Shown: positions 26,943 through 36,002, counted from the stretch's first letter. The stretch: DNA of 64,000 nucleotides from Leclercia adecarboxylata (GCF_023639785.1 NZ_CP098325.1:3782001-3846000); one strand, 5' to 3'. Notes: a model not told the origin generated them from the sequence alone. A program made the numbers and translations.

Positions 26943-28070
26943 ATGAAAGGAAAAATCATTCCCCTGAGTTTCCGAACCCGTCAGGACAGTGAAACCGGAC
27001 ACGAGGTGATCCGCCTGACGCCGCCGCACATCATCTGCCACCGCAACTACTTCTATCAGAAATGTTTCACCCGCGACGGCAGCAGGCTGATCTTTGGCGG
27101 CGCCTTCGAAGGCCACTGGAACTACTACCTGCTGGATATCGCCCGGCAACAGGCGACCCAGCTCACCGACGGCGCCGGGGATAACACCTTTGGCGGCTTC
27201 CTCTCCGCAGACGATCGTTCCCTGTGGTATGTGAAAAACAGCCGGGAGCTCAGGCGCGTCGATCTTGAGAGTCTGGAAGAGTATGTAGTGTATGAGGTGG
27301 ATGACGAGTGGGTCGCCTACGGCACCTGGGTGGCGAACGCTGACTGCACGAAGCTGGTGGGCATTGAAATTAAAAAAAGCGACTGGCAGCCGCTCACCGA
27401 CTGGAGCAAGTTCCGCGCGTTTTACTTCACTAACCCGGAATGCCGCCTGATCAATATCGACCTGCAAACCGGCGATCGCCGGGTGATTTTGCAGGAAAAA
27501 CGCTGGCTCGGACACCCGATTTACCGTCCGTTCGACGACAACACCGTGGCGTTTTGTCACGAAGGCCCGCGCGATGCCATCGACGCCCGGATGTGGCTGA
27601 TTAACGAGGACGGCAGCAATCTGCGCAAGGTGCGCCAGCATGCCGAAGGCGAGAGTTTTACCCACGAATTCTGGGTGCCGGACGGCTCGGCGCTCTGTTA
27701 CGTGGCCCACAAGGAGAACGATCCTAAGCGCTATCTGTTCAGCGCCGATCCCGCCACGCTGGAAAATCGCCAGCTGATGGCGATCCCGCCCTGCTCCCAT
27801 CTGATGAGCAACCAGGACGGGTCGCTGATCGTGGGCGACGGCGCGCCGCACAACACCGGCGATATCAGCCTGAACGATCCCTTTATCTGGGTGTTCGATA
27901 TTCAAAGAGGGACGCAGACGGCTATCTGCCAGCACAACACCAGCTGGAAAGTGCTCGACGGCGACCGTCAGGTGACCCATCCGCATCCGTCGTTTTCCCC
28001 GGACAATAAGTGGGTGCTGTATACGTCAGATGAAGAAGGTATGCCGGCGCTCTATCTGGCGCAGGTATGA
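26943..28070 (+). CDS. Oligogalacturonate lyase paralogue (PL22 family)
   Basis: A 375-residue cytoplasmic beta-propeller lyase cleaving short oligogalacturonides by beta-elimination. It is closely related to Ogl at 32.3 kb: both share CHRNYFYQKCF, FDDNTVAFCHEGP and GHPIYRPFDDN. Residues matching the metal site of characterised Ogl are present: His in PCSHLMSN and the Gln-His-His of RQVTHPHPSF. The candidate catalytic His in THEFWVP is also kept, so it should be active. It lies at the end of the tog operon behind a terminator and has no KdgR box of its own. It may differ from Ogl in chain-length or methyl preference; that is conjecture. Confidence 0.88.
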   Translation: MKGKIIPLSFRTRQDSETGHEVIRLTPPHIICHRNYFYQKCFTRDGSRLIFGGAFEGHWNYYLLDIARQQATQLTDGAGDNTFGGFLSADDRSLWYVKNSRELRRVDLESLEEYVVYEVDDEWVAYGTWVANADCTKLVGIEIKKSDWQPLTDWSKFRAFYFTNPECRLINIDLQTGDRRVILQEKRWLGHPIYRPFDDNTVAFCHEGPRDAIDARMWLINEDGSNLRKVRQHAEGESFTHEFWVPDGSALCYVAHKENDPKRYLFSADPATLENRQLMAIPPCSHLMSNQDGSLIVGDGAPHNTGDISLNDPFIWVFDIQRGTQTAICQHNTSWKVLDGDRQVTHPHPSFSPDNKWVLYTSDEEGMPALYLAQV

Positions 28071-28074
28071 AAAA

Positions 28075-28107
28075 AGCCGGGTGGCGGCTTCGCCTTACCC
28101 GGCCTAC
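28075..28107. repeat. REP element after the Ogl paralogue
   Basis: A single REP-type palindrome (GCCGGGTGGCGGCTTCGCC...CCCGGC) begins 5 bp after the stop codon and probably protects the mRNA 3' end. Confidence 0.8.
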
Positions 28108-28281
28108 AAAATCTCACCTCGTCCTCTTCCACAGGGCTGAGAAATCCCCGGTAATTCTCTTTCCTTTAAAGCAATGAAATTACTACATGATTATAAAGGG
28201 CTTACAGCGGCTTCCTGGTCCGTCTGACAGATAAGTACAGAACGTAAGGTGAACGGAACCACCACCTCTGTCGCATGTTCC

Positions 28282-28403
28282 CCCTCACCCCAACCCTCTC
28301 CCTCAGGGAGAGGGGGCCGACCGTGCCACTTTTTTGTGGGATTCCGCCCCCCCACAGGGAGAGGGAGAAAACCGCAGGCCCGGCAAGCGAAGCGCCGCCG
28401 GGC
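28282..28403. repeat. Compound repeat: 33-bp hairpin unit (copy B), partial copy and REP
   Basis: 28282-28314 is an inverted copy of the 33-bp unit at 8225-8257, with hairpin CCCTCTCCC/GGGAGAGGG. A partial unit with CCCACAGGGAGAGGGAG follows near 28350-28368, and a REP unit (GGCAAGCGAAGCGCCGCCGGGC) ends at about 28403. The 340-bp gap between the Ogl paralogue and araE is thus mostly repeats. Confidence 0.7.
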
Positions 28404-28409
28404 AATACA

Positions 28410-29825
28410 CTACACCCCAATATTGCGTAACTTTTCCCCTGCCATCAGCTTGCGTTCGATGTGCTCCAGGGTGACGCCTTTCGTTTCCGGGATCATCCAG
28501 AAGGTGATGCCGATAAAGACCACGTTCAGTACCGTATACAGCCAGAAGGTTCCCGCTGCGCCGATGGCGTCCAGCAAGGTCAGAAAGGTGGCGCCAATGA
28601 TCATATTTGACACCCAGTTAGTGGTGGTGGAACAGGTGATCCCGAAGTCGCGGCATTTGAGAGGCTGAATTTCAGAGCACAGGATCCACACCACTGGCGC
28701 GGCGCTCATCGCGTAACCGGCAATGCACATCATCGTCATGCCCACGGAGAGCCAGGACAAGCTGCTGGACGCAGTACCGTTATCAAACTGCATCAGGCAA
28801 TAGCCGAGGATCAGCGTCCCCAGCGCCATCACGCTAAAACCAATTTTGAGAGCCGGCTTACGGCCCGCTTTATCTACGGTAAAGACCGCAATAAAGGTAG
28901 CGAACATAAAGGTCAGCCCCACCACCAGGGTGGCGATCATCTGCTGTTCGGTGGTGGTGAATCCGGCCATTTTGAAGATACGCGGGGCGTAATACATGAT
29001 GATATTCATGCCGGTAAACTGCTGCATCGCCTGCAACAGCATACCGAGAAATACCGCGCGACGAACGTTGCGGTTGATTTTGAATAACGACCAACCGCCC
29101 TGCTTAAGCTTGAGGCTTTCGCGAATCTCGTTCAGCTCTTCACGCGCTTTTTCAGAGGTATCGCGCAGCATGCGCAGCACCTCTTCCGCCTCGACGTGAC
29201 GCCCTTTTTGCGCCAGCCAGCGTGGGCTATTGGGTAAAAAAATCACCAGTACAATCAGCAAGATCGCCGGTAATGCCAGAACCCCCAGCATCGCGCGCCA
29301 GTTGCCGCTGTAGCTGAAATACGTGTCAGAGAGAAAGGCCAACACGATACCGAGCGTCACCATCAGCTGGTACATGCTGATCATCTTGCCGCGCACGTTC
29401 TCGCTCGCCATCTCCGAGAGATAAAGCGGTGCGGTGTAGGAGGCGATCCCCACCGCCACCCCCAGCAGCACGCGAGAAAGGAGTAACGCCTCAACGCCCG
29501 TGGCAAACGCGGAGCCCAGCGAGCCGGCCACGAACAGAATCGCGCCCACCATCAGGCTGTATTTTCGGCCAAGGCGGAAGGAGAGCCAGCCGTTGAACAG
29601 GGCCCCCACTGCCGCGCCCAGCATCATGCTGCTGACCACCCACTCCTGCAGACGGTTGCTGAGCGTAAAGTGATCGGTGATAAAGGGGAGCGCACCGGCA
29701 ATGACGCCGATATCCAGCCCAAACAGTAAACCGGCCACCGCCGCGGAAACAGACACAAACAGGTTCATCCTGCGGGTATCGCGCAGGGCACGGGGCATAA
29801 AGGTTGAGTCATTTATAGATGTCAT
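28410..29825 (-). CDS. araE: L-arabinose:H+ symporter AraE
   Basis: Major facilitator sugar porter of the inner membrane, 471 residues and 12 transmembrane helices. Sugar-porter signatures are present: [25 protein letters not shown] near helix 4-5 and [15 protein letters not shown] at the C-terminus. Sequence and location between ygeA and kduD match E. coli araE. The promoter upstream is a near copy of the araBAD architecture (AraC I1/I2 and CRP), which strongly supports arabinose rather than another pentose or galactose. Pectin side chains contain arabinan, so AraE may act alongside the surrounding pectin genes. Confidence 0.95.
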   Translation of the reverse strand: MTSINDSTFMPRALRDTRRMNLFVSVSAAVAGLLFGLDIGVIAGALPFITDHFTLSNRLQEWVVSSMMLGAAVGALFNGWLSFRLGRKYSLMVGAILFVAGSLGSAFATGVEALLLSRVLLGVAVGIASYTAPLYLSEMASENVRGKMISMYQLMVTLGIVLAFLSDTYFSYSGNWRAMLGVLALPAILLIVLVIFLPNSPRWLAQKGRHVEAEEVLRMLRDTSEKAREELNEIRESLKLKQGGWSLFKINRNVRRAVFLGMLLQAMQQFTGMNIIMYYAPRIFKMAGFTTTEQQMIATLVVGLTFMFATFIAVFTVDKAGRKPALKIGFSVMALGTLILGYCLMQFDNGTASSSLSWLSVGMTMMCIAGYAMSAAPVVWILCSEIQPLKCRDFGITCSTTTNWVSNMIIGATFLTLLDAIGAAGTFWLYTVLNVVFIGITFWMIPETKGVTLEHIERKLMAGEKLRNIGV

Positions 29826-29859
29826 ATTTTCCTGCCAGAACAGCGTAAGACGTTAAATG

Positions 29860-29952
29860 AAATTACGAGATACCCTGAAAAAGTGTCAGGTCGTATAACG
29901 TGAAAATATGGATTTATTGGCTGGCAGGGGTCGATCTGTGATGGACATTACA
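29860..29952 (-). promoter_or_regulatory. araE promoter with AraC I1/I2 half-sites and CRP site
   Basis: On the minus strand, I1-like CAGCCAATAAATCCATA (29907-29923) and I2-like CACGTTATACGACCTGA (29886-29902) begin 21 bp apart, as in araBAD. I2 overlaps the -35 CTGACA (29884-29889); an 18-bp spacer leads to -10 TAATTT (29860-29865). A CRP site TGTGATGGACATTACA (29937-29952) is centred about 91 bp upstream of the inferred start site. The remainder of this 314-bp gap holds the kduD terminator and AT-rich DNA, including a second CRP-like TGTGA near 30016. Confidence 0.8.
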
Positions 29953-30091
29953 ATTTAAAACAAGGATGAATATTCCACACTTTTTATTAATCAAATGATT
30001 TATAACAAATAAATATGTGATACGCGTCATTTTTGCAAAACAACCATGGATTTTTCTCTTTTATCCATATGGACAATGGCTAATCCAGGTC

Positions 30092-30122
30092 AAAAAAAAC
30101 CTCCGCCCGGGGGCAGAGGTCT
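30092..30122 (-). terminator. Rho-independent terminator after kduD
   Basis: On the minus strand, ACCTCTGCC/GGCGGAGGT forms a stem followed by TTTTTTT, 18 bp after the kduD stop. Confidence 0.85.
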
Positions 30123-30139
30123 TTTGACAGCGGCGGGAA

Positions 30140-30901
30140 TTAACGCGCCAGCCAGCCGCCGTCAACCGCTACGGTGTAGCCGTTGATGTAGTCAGATGCG
30201 CTGGACGCCAGGAACACTACCGGCCCCATCAGATCGCTTGGCAGACCCCAGCGCCCCGCAGGGATACGCTCAAGGATTGCCGCACTACGCTCTTCGTCAG
30301 CGCGCAGCTGCTGGGTGTTGTTAGTCGCCATGTAGCCCGGCGCAATGGCGTTCACGTTGATATTGTGCTGCGCCCACTCGTTCGCCAGCAGACGGGTTAC
30401 GCCCATTACGCCGCTTTTGGATGCGGTATAAGAAGGAACACGGATGCCGCCCTGGAAGGAGAGCATGGAAGCGATGTTGATGATTTTGCCGCCGTTGCCC
30501 TGGGCGATGAAGTGCTTCGCCGCCGCCTGAGACATGAAGAACACGCTCTTGATGTTCAGGTTCATGACGTCATCCCAGTCCTGCTCGCTGAAGTTGATCG
30601 CGTCTTCACGACGGATCAGACCGGCGTTGTTCACCAGAATGTCGATTTTACCGAATTCAGCCACCGCACGATCCAGCAGCTCAGGGATCGCGTCGATTTT
30701 ACGCAGGTCAGCGGTCAGGCTCAGGAAACGACGGCCCAGCGCGGTCACACGCTCAATGGTCTCCTGCGGCTCAACGATGTTGATACCCACGATGTCGCAG
30801 CCCGCTTCCGCCAGACCTACCGCCATGCCCTGGCCGAGACCCGTGTCGCAACCGGTCACAACCGCCACTTTACCTTGCAGAGAAAATGCATCCAGAATCA
30901 T
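30140..30901 (-). CDS. kduD: 2-keto-3-deoxy-D-gluconate (2,5-diketo-3-deoxygluconate) dehydrogenase
   Basis: NADH-dependent short-chain dehydrogenase that reduces 2,5-diketo-3-deoxygluconate to 2-keto-3-deoxygluconate, which then enters the KDG/Entner-Doudoroff route. The 253 residues have the nucleotide motif TGCDTGLGQG (about 16-25), NNAG and the catalytic Ser...YTASK. The start MILDAFSLQGKVAVV is preceded by AAGGA. It lies 61 bp after kduI in the same operon, the E. coli order kduI-kduD. Regulation probably comes from KdgR boxes upstream of kduI. Confidence 0.96.
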   Translation of the reverse strand: MILDAFSLQGKVAVVTGCDTGLGQGMAVGLAEAGCDIVGINIVEPQETIERVTALGRRFLSLTADLRKIDAIPELLDRAVAEFGKIDILVNNAGLIRREDAINFSEQDWDDVMNLNIKSVFFMSQAAAKHFIAQGNGGKIINIASMLSFQGGIRVPSYTASKSGVMGVTRLLANEWAQHNINVNAIAPGYMATNNTQQLRADEERSAAILERIPAGRWGLPSDLMGPVVFLASSASDYINGYTVAVDGGWLAR

Positions 30902-30962
30902 TTTTAATCCTTATCTTTCAGCGCCTGAACGAACAGGCAAGTTTATGCTTAACTGTCCGCGA

Positions 30963-31799
30963 CTAGCGCAGATCCTTAACGGCAACGTGGTCCATATCAT
31001 CGAAGACCTGGTTTTCACCTACCATGCCCCAGATGAAGGTATAGGCACGCGTGCCTACGCCGGAGTGAATAGACCAGCTTGGAGAGATGACTGCCTGCTC
31101 GTTATGCATAACGATATGGCGCGTCTCCTGCGGCTGGCCCATCATATGGAATACACAGGCGTCTTCTTCCATATTGAAGTAGAAGTACACTTCCATGCGG
31201 CGCTCGTGGGTATGGCACGGCATGGTGTTCCACAGGTTGCCCGGCTCAAGCTCGGTCAGCCCCATGCTGAGCTGGCAGGTTTCCAGCACGTCGGGAACGA
31301 AGTATTTGTTGATGGTGCGGCGGTTACTGGTGAGGTTGTCACCCAGCGTGACCGGAGAAACCTCCGCCGGGGTCACTTTTTTGGTTGGATAGGTGGTGTG
31401 TGCCGGGGCGCAGTTGTAGTAGAACTTCGCCGGTTTGCCGCTGTCCACGCTGGCGAACACCACTTCCTGCGCGCCTTTACCGACGTACAGCGCATCGCGA
31501 TGACCAATCTCATAGCACTGGCCGTCAACGGTGATGGTGCCCGGTCCGCCGATGTTAATTACGCCCAGCTCGCGACGCTCCAGGAAGAAGCTTACGCCCA
31601 GCTGTTTGCCCACTTCGCCACCAACAGAAACCGTTTTAGCAACCGGCATAATGCCGCCAACGATAATGCGGTCAATGTGGCTGTACACCATGGTGTATTC
31701 ATCTGCGACAAACACTTTCTCGACTAAAAACTCATCGCGCAGTCCCTGGGTATCCAGCGTTTTTGCATGCGCACTGTGGATGCTTTGTCTGACTTCCAC
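30963..31799 (-). CDS. kduI: 5-keto-4-deoxyuronate isomerase (5-dehydro-4-deoxy-D-glucuronate isomerase)
   Basis: Zinc-dependent cupin isomerase converting 5-keto-4-deoxyuronate (4-deoxy-L-threo-5-hexosulose uronate) to 2,5-diketo-3-deoxygluconate. It has 278 residues; the metal ligands lie in [16 protein letters not shown] (His, His, Glu, about 195-203) with a further His near residue 245 in SWSIHSGVG. The start codon is GTG at 31799 with GGAGG 5 bp upstream; the ATG that overlaps it by 2 bp is out of frame. First gene of kduID, divergent from ogl across 455 bp with KdgR and CRP motifs. Confidence 0.96.
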   Translation of the reverse strand: MEVRQSIHSAHAKTLDTQGLRDEFLVEKVFVADEYTMVYSHIDRIIVGGIMPVAKTVSVGGEVGKQLGVSFFLERRELGVINIGGPGTITVDGQCYEIGHRDALYVGKGAQEVVFASVDSGKPAKFYYNCAPAHTTYPTKKVTPAEVSPVTLGDNLTSNRRTINKYFVPDVLETCQLSMGLTELEPGNLWNTMPCHTHERRMEVYFYFNMEEDACVFHMMGQPQETRHIVMHNEQAVISPSWSIHSGVGTRAYTFIWGMVGENQVFDDMDHVAVKDLR

Positions 31800-31841
31800 A
31801 TTAACCTCCAGAATTTATCGGCCCCAAGGGCCAGGATAATT

Positions 31842-31860
31842 AACAAAACGGTGTTCCGTT
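31842..31860. promoter_or_regulatory. Weak KdgR-like box, kduI-proximal
   Basis: AACAAAACGGTGTTCCGTT keeps the central AAAC-N3-GTT of the KdgR palindrome but deviates in the outer positions. It lies about 40 bp before the kduI start, where a repressor would be effective. Confidence 0.45.
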
Positions 31861-31908
31861 TTCATGATGGGCACATATTATCTGCTGTGAAATAGGTTTT
31901 CAATTACA

Positions 31909-31927
31909 TTCAAAACGATGTTTCACT
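31909..31927. promoter_or_regulatory. KdgR-type box upstream of kduI
   Basis: TTCAAAACGATGTTTCACT shares its core AAACGATGTTTCACT with the box before kdgF. A CRP-like TGTGATCACGATTGTC lies at 31958-31973 further upstream. Confidence 0.7.
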
Positions 31928-32153
31928 TTTTCTGCGAGTTAATCTCAAAATTGCAGTTGTGATCACGATTGTCAGGGAGTTGACAACGCTTTTCTTAAAC
32001 ATTTTTTAAATCAACTCGAATTAATTTATAGAATAAACAGTAGTTTATAATTGATTTGCACATTAATGCTGCGATGAGATAAAACTCAAAGAATTTAACG
32101 AATCTGCTGAATTTGCCGGGTTTTCCTTCAGAAGTGCGCCACCAGTCACACAC

Positions 32154-32172
32154 ACTGAAACGATGTTTTGAT
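32154..32172. promoter_or_regulatory. KdgR-type box upstream of ogl
   Basis: ACTGAAACGATGTTTTGAT fits the KdgR palindrome and lies 82 bp before the ogl start codon. The 31800-32254 gap otherwise holds AT-rich promoter DNA for the divergent kduI and ogl genes. Confidence 0.7.
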
Positions 32173-32254
32173 ATTTTAACACCCAGTTTTTAAACTCATA
32201 TTTTACCGATCGGAGCGCAGGCGCGATCCTGCCGTCGAATTCAAGGAGTGCATC

Positions 32255-33430
32255 ATGGCAAAAGGTATGCGGGTCAAACTGAACTATGAGGTCAGCCGCG
32301 ATCCGGATACAGGCGTGGAAGTGACCCGCCTGACCCCCCCTGAAGTTACCTGTCATCGTAACTACTTCTACCAAAAGTGCTTTTTCAACGATGGTAGCCA
32401 CCTGCTGTTTGCCGGTGAATTCGATGGCCACTGGAACTACTACCTGCTGGATCTGAAAAACGCCGAAGCGGTGCAGTTAACCGAAGGCGCGGGCGATAAT
32501 ACCTTTGGCGGCTTCCTGTCGCCGGATGACAAATCCCTCTATTACGTTAAGAACGATCGCACCCTGCGCGAAGTCAATCTGACCACCCTTGAAGAGCGGG
32601 AAGTGTATCGCGTCAGCGACGACTGGGTTGGCTACGGCACCTGGGTGGCGAACAGCGACTGCACTAAACTGGTCGGCATCGAAATTGCGAAAAGCGACTG
32701 GACACCGCTGAACGACTGGAAAATCTTCCACGACTTCTTCCATAAGGGCCCACACTGCCGTCTGCTGCGGGTGGATCTGCAGACCGGTGAAAGCAGCGTG
32801 ATCCACGAAGAGAAAAACTGGCTCGGCCATCCGATTTACCGTCCGTTTGACGACAATACCGTCGCGTTCTGCCACGAAGGTCCGCACGATCTGGTGGATG
32901 CCCGCATGTGGATGGTCAACGAAGACGGCAGCAACGTGCGTAAGGTAAAAGAACACGCCGAAGGCGAAAGCTGCACCCATGAATTCTGGGTCCCGAACGG
33001 CTCGGCGCTGGTGTATGTCTCTTATCTGAAAGGCCAGCAAGGGCGTACCGTGTACAGCTTCAACCCGGACACCGGCGAGAACAAAGCGGTCATGAAGATG
33101 CCAGCCTGTTCGCATCTGATGAGCAACTTTGACGGCACGCTGCTGGTGGGTGACGGTTCCGGTACGCCGGTAGATGTGAAAGATACCAGCGGCTACACCA
33201 TCGACAACGATCCCTATCTGTACGCGTTTGACGTGGCGCAAAAGGCTTACTTCCGCATCGCCCGTCACGATACCTCCTGGGCAACGGTGGCGAACAGCCG
33301 TCAGGTTACCCATCCGCATCCGTCCTTTACCCCGGATGATAAAGCGGTTCTGTTTAGTTCCGATAAAGACGGCAAACCTGCTCTCTATATTGCGAAGCTG
33401 CCTGAGCAACCTGAATTATTGCGTGAATAA
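32255..33430 (+). CDS. ogl: Oligogalacturonate lyase Ogl (PL22 family)
   Basis: Cytoplasmic beta-propeller enzyme, 391 residues, that splits digalacturonate and short oligomers into 4,5-unsaturated galacturonate, the KdgF/KduI pathway substrate. The N-terminus MAKGMRVKLNYEVSRDPDTG matches known Ogl proteins. The Mn-binding set is recognisable as His in ACSHLMSN and the Gln/His/His of RQVTHPHPSF; the His of THEFWVP is the candidate catalytic base. It is divergent from kduI, with its own KdgR-type box and terminator. The paralogue at 26.9 kb is 16 residues shorter. Confidence 0.94.
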   Translation: MAKGMRVKLNYEVSRDPDTGVEVTRLTPPEVTCHRNYFYQKCFFNDGSHLLFAGEFDGHWNYYLLDLKNAEAVQLTEGAGDNTFGGFLSPDDKSLYYVKNDRTLREVNLTTLEEREVYRVSDDWVGYGTWVANSDCTKLVGIEIAKSDWTPLNDWKIFHDFFHKGPHCRLLRVDLQTGESSVIHEEKNWLGHPIYRPFDDNTVAFCHEGPHDLVDARMWMVNEDGSNVRKVKEHAEGESCTHEFWVPNGSALVYVSYLKGQQGRTVYSFNPDTGENKAVMKMPACSHLMSNFDGTLLVGDGSGTPVDVKDTSGYTIDNDPYLYAFDVAQKAYFRIARHDTSWATVANSRQVTHPHPSFTPDDKAVLFSSDKDGKPALYIAKLPEQPELLRE

Positions 33431-33462
33431 ATGTTTGTGTTTGTGTTCCTGTAACTGGCCTT

Positions 33463-33488
33463 GCCCTCCTTTATGGAGGGCTTTTTTT
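33463..33488 (+). terminator. Rho-independent terminator after ogl
   Basis: GCCCTCC-TTTAT-GGAGGGC is followed by seven T residues, 32 bp after the ogl stop. Confidence 0.9.
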
Positions 33489-33526
33489 ATTGCCTGTTTT
33501 TTTTAGCACCGCCAGATAATAGATAT

Positions 33527-33553
33527 AAAAAAACCGGCTCATCAGAGCCGGTT
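33527..33553 (-). terminator. Rho-independent terminator after kdgM
   Basis: On the minus strand, AAACCGGCTC/GAGCCGGTTT (loop of four) is followed by a T-run, just after the kdgM stop. Confidence 0.85.
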
Positions 33554-33576
33554 TATCCCGGAGGTACTGCTTGTTA

Positions 33577-34260
33577 TCAGAATGAATATGCCACGCCGAC
33601 ACGCAGACGGGTCTGGCGTTCATCGGTCTCTTTCACACCGACGTTACCCACTTCGCCGTACGGTGCCCAGTTTTTATCGATTTTATACGCCAGCTTGACG
33701 TTATATTCCTGGGAGTAATCTTTATTATTGTTACGAATATTCCCTTCGGAGCTTTTCGCATAGACGTAGTTCAGCTCGGTGCGCCAGTCGCCCATTACCC
33801 AACCTACCCACGCATCACCACGGTTTACTTTATCGTCGTCTTTATTCGAGCTTGATGGATAACGGGTGTAGTCATAGCGGTAACGGGCAGCGACATAGAA
33901 GCCATTGTCAAAGCTATATTGCGCGTGCAGATACGGTTTATAAATGGTGAAGCTGTCTTTACTTTCGAGCGTAAAACCTGGTGTTAACGCAATGTTCTGG
34001 TTCGCTTTCCAGCGCCAGCTGATCTGATCTTCGTGACCGTTGCCTACAATATCCGAAAATGGCTGATCGGCTTTATCACCGCCTGACTTCCATTTCGCTT
34101 CTACAGAAAAACCAAAACCATTTTCGAAACGGTGCGAAACCGCAACACGGTCTGCGTTCGAGCCGCTATCGATGTATTCGTGACGCAGATCCACGGTGAC
34201 AGCCTGAGCTGCGAAAGAAGCGCCAATAAGTGAAGCAAGGACCAGAGATTTCTTAAACAT
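33577..34260 (-). CDS. kdgM: Oligogalacturonate-specific porin KdgM
   Basis: Outer-membrane channel admitting acidic oligogalacturonides to the periplasm, where TogB can bind them. The 227 residues have signal peptide MFKKSLVLASLIGASFAAQA and then alternating beta strands of a monomeric 12-strand barrel; the chain ends in YSF, the usual OMP C-terminal aromatic. The family is KdgM/NanC. It is transcribed alone toward ogl. Its promoter region has a KdgR-like box and a CRP-like site. An uncertainty is whether it prefers linear galacturonides or other acidic oligomers, but the neighbours favour pectin. Confidence 0.92.
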   Translation of the reverse strand: MFKKSLVLASLIGASFAAQAVTVDLRHEYIDSGSNADRVAVSHRFENGFGFSVEAKWKSGGDKADQPFSDIVGNGHEDQISWRWKANQNIALTPGFTLESKDSFTIYKPYLHAQYSFDNGFYVAARYRYDYTRYPSSSNKDDDKVNRGDAWVGWVMGDWRTELNYVYAKSSEGNIRNNNKDYSQEYNVKLAYKIDKNWAPYGEVGNVGVKETDERQTRLRVGVAYSF

Positions 34261-34273
34261 GGAAAAACCCTCG

Positions 34274-34292
34274 TTTAAAATGATGTTTCGTT
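34274..34292. promoter_or_regulatory. KdgR-like box upstream of kdgM
   Basis: TTTAAAATGATGTTTCGTT keeps the right half GTTTCRTT but has a weaker left half. It lies 13 bp before the kdgM start. Another right-half-only motif TTTGTTTCATT is at 34353-34363. Confidence 0.5.
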
Positions 34293-34423
34293 TTTATGGA
34301 ATTGCATTTTATTTTTTTAAATACGTAATTTTAGTGATCATGATCGTAATTATTTGTTTCATTTTTTTTGGCAAAGCCAGCCGTGAGCAATATCAACAAA
34401 AGAGGGTTTTTAAAGGGAATTTA

Positions 34424-34439
34424 ACGGATCGCGATCACA
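34424..34439 (-). promoter_or_regulatory. CRP-like site upstream of kdgM
   Basis: The minus strand reads TGTGATCGCGATCCGT: a perfect TGTGA half, the GATC-like core and a degenerate second half. It lies about 165 bp before kdgM. The 327-bp kdgM-yqeF gap contains otherwise AT-rich sequence and the yqeF terminator. Confidence 0.5.
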
Positions 34440-34540
34440 CTAAATCGTTATTACCGATTCAGCGAATGCGTTAAATATTTCGCGGAAGTTTGAGAATCTA
34501 CTGACGAGGGTAAAAATATGACATGGGTCACAAACAAATA

Positions 34541-34561
34541 AGCCCCCGGAGTCGGAGGCCT
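34541..34561 (-). terminator. Probable terminator after yqeF
   Basis: On the minus strand, GGCCTCCGAC/TCCGGGGGCT pairs imperfectly (GCCTCCG/CGGGGGC with G-U pairs) and is followed by TATTTGTTTGT, 27 bp after the yqeF stop. Confidence 0.6.
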
Positions 34562-34587
34562 GTTTGGTTGATATATATCAACGCGAA

Positions 34588-35766
34588 TTATCTTTCAATG
34601 GCTAATGCCACGCCCTGTCCGCCGCCGATACACAGCGTTGCCAGTCCTTTGCGGACATCGCGTTTCACCATCTCATGCACCAGCGAGACCAGAATACGGC
34701 AGCCTGAGGCACCGATAGGGTGGCCCAGGGCGATGGCGCCACCGTTGACGTTGACCCGGCGTTCATCCCACTCCAGCATTTTGCCCACCGACAGTGCCTG
34801 AGCAGCAAAGGCTTCATTCACCTCGATCAGATCAACGTCCGCCAGCTCCCAGCCCGCCCGCTCAAGACAGCGGCGGGTGGCGTGTACCGGGGCGATACCC
34901 ATTAAGGCAGGATCGACGCCGACGCTGGCAAAGGCTTTGATCCGCGCCAGTACCGGCAGATTCAGCGATTCGGCTTTGCTCTCACTCATCATCATTACCG
35001 CGGCGGCACCGTCGTTAATAGAGGAGGCGTTTCCGGCAGTGACCGAGCCGGTGAGCTCAAAGGCAGGATTGAGCTGGGCCAGCCCTTCTGCGCTGGCGTC
35101 GGTGCGCGGCTGCTCGTCGGTATCCACCAGCAGGCTCTCCCCGCCCTGCTTCCGGGCGACGACCGGCACAATCTCATCCCGGAAGCGGCCCGCGTCGATA
35201 GCGGCCCGGGCCTTATGCTGGGAACTCAGGGCATAGGCGTCCTGGAGTTCACGGGTGATGCCATATTCACGCGCCAGGTTTTCCGCGGTAACGCCCATAT
35301 GGTAGTCGTTGAAAGCGTCCCACAGGCCGTCATGCACCAGGCTGTCGATAAGCTGGCTGTTGCCCAGCTGCGCCCCGGTGCGGCTGTCGGTTAGCACGTG
35401 CGGCGCCCGGCTCATGTTCTCCTGGCCACCTGCGATCACCACATCGGCTTCACCGCACTGGATCGCCTGGGTCGCCAGATGCAGCGCCTTTAAGCCGGAG
35501 CCGCACACGTCGTTGATGGTAATGGCAGAGACGGTGTTGGGTAATCCGCCCTTCAGCGCGGCCTGGCGGGCAGGGTTTTGCCCGGCGCCAGCGGTCAGCA
35601 CCTGACCGAGGATCACTTCGTCGATCTCGTGTGCTTCGATGCCGCTGCGCTCCACCAGCGCACGAACCACCACGCTGCCTAACTCAACCGCCGAGTGGCG
35701 TGAGAGCGCTCCCTGGAAACAGCCGATTGCGGTACGCAATGCACCCACTATCACGACGTCTTTCAT
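34588..35766 (-). CDS. yqeF: Acetyl-CoA acetyltransferase-like thiolase YqeF
   Basis: A 392-residue thiolase II family enzyme that should condense two acetyl-CoA to acetoacetyl-CoA or run the reverse reaction. The acylated Cys is in [11 protein letters not shown] (about 88), the catalytic His in [14 protein letters not shown] (about 349) and the second Cys in [11 protein letters not shown] (about 379). The start [15 protein letters not shown] at 35766 has GAGGT upstream; an 8-codon extension is not family-like. It has the same neighbours as in E. coli (kduID side and yqeG side), though ogl/kdgM on one side and six kilobases of other genes on the other have been inserted. The physiological role is unproven. 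Confidence 0.93.
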   Translation of the reverse strand: MKDVVIVGALRTAIGCFQGALSRHSAVELGSVVVRALVERSGIEAHEIDEVILGQVLTAGAGQNPARQAALKGGLPNTVSAITINDVCGSGLKALHLATQAIQCGEADVVIAGGQENMSRAPHVLTDSRTGAQLGNSQLIDSLVHDGLWDAFNDYHMGVTAENLAREYGITRELQDAYALSSQHKARAAIDAGRFRDEIVPVVARKQGGESLLVDTDEQPRTDASAEGLAQLNPAFELTGSVTAGNASSINDGAAAVMMMSESKAESLNLPVLARIKAFASVGVDPALMGIAPVHATRRCLERAGWELADVDLIEVNEAFAAQALSVGKMLEWDERRVNVNGGAIALGHPIGASGCRILVSLVHEMVKRDVRKGLATLCIGGGQGVALAIER

Positions 35767-36002
35767 CTCTACCTCTGTGCAAAATGACACCGCTCATAGT
35801 AGAGGGGTTGTTATCAACTAATGATGTAATTGTTTAAAAAAAGTGAGTTTTATCACAAAGAATCCGTGAGCCAGCTTTAAGGCCCTGGCACATATTCACG
35901 TAACTGATAATTTTCACGGTAATTATTAGATAACGCGTTGGCAATACGACCGGCGTGGCGATAAGTTAGGAATGCAAACACGCGTTAACACTGGAGTAAC
36001 AA

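Noticed and set aside
28075..28403. CRISPR array or insertion-sequence end
   Set aside because: The repeats are irregularly spaced REP and hairpin units without constant-length spacers, and there is no transposase gene.
30061..30082. AraC half-site TAGCCATTGTCCATA on the minus strand
   Set aside because: The spacer is two bases too short for the AraC 17-mer; the pair at 29886-29923 has correct spacing and promoter position.
33577..34260. General porin (OmpC/OmpF type) for the barrel protein
   Set aside because: The length (227 residues) and sequence fit the small KdgM/NanC family, and the neighbours are pectin genes.
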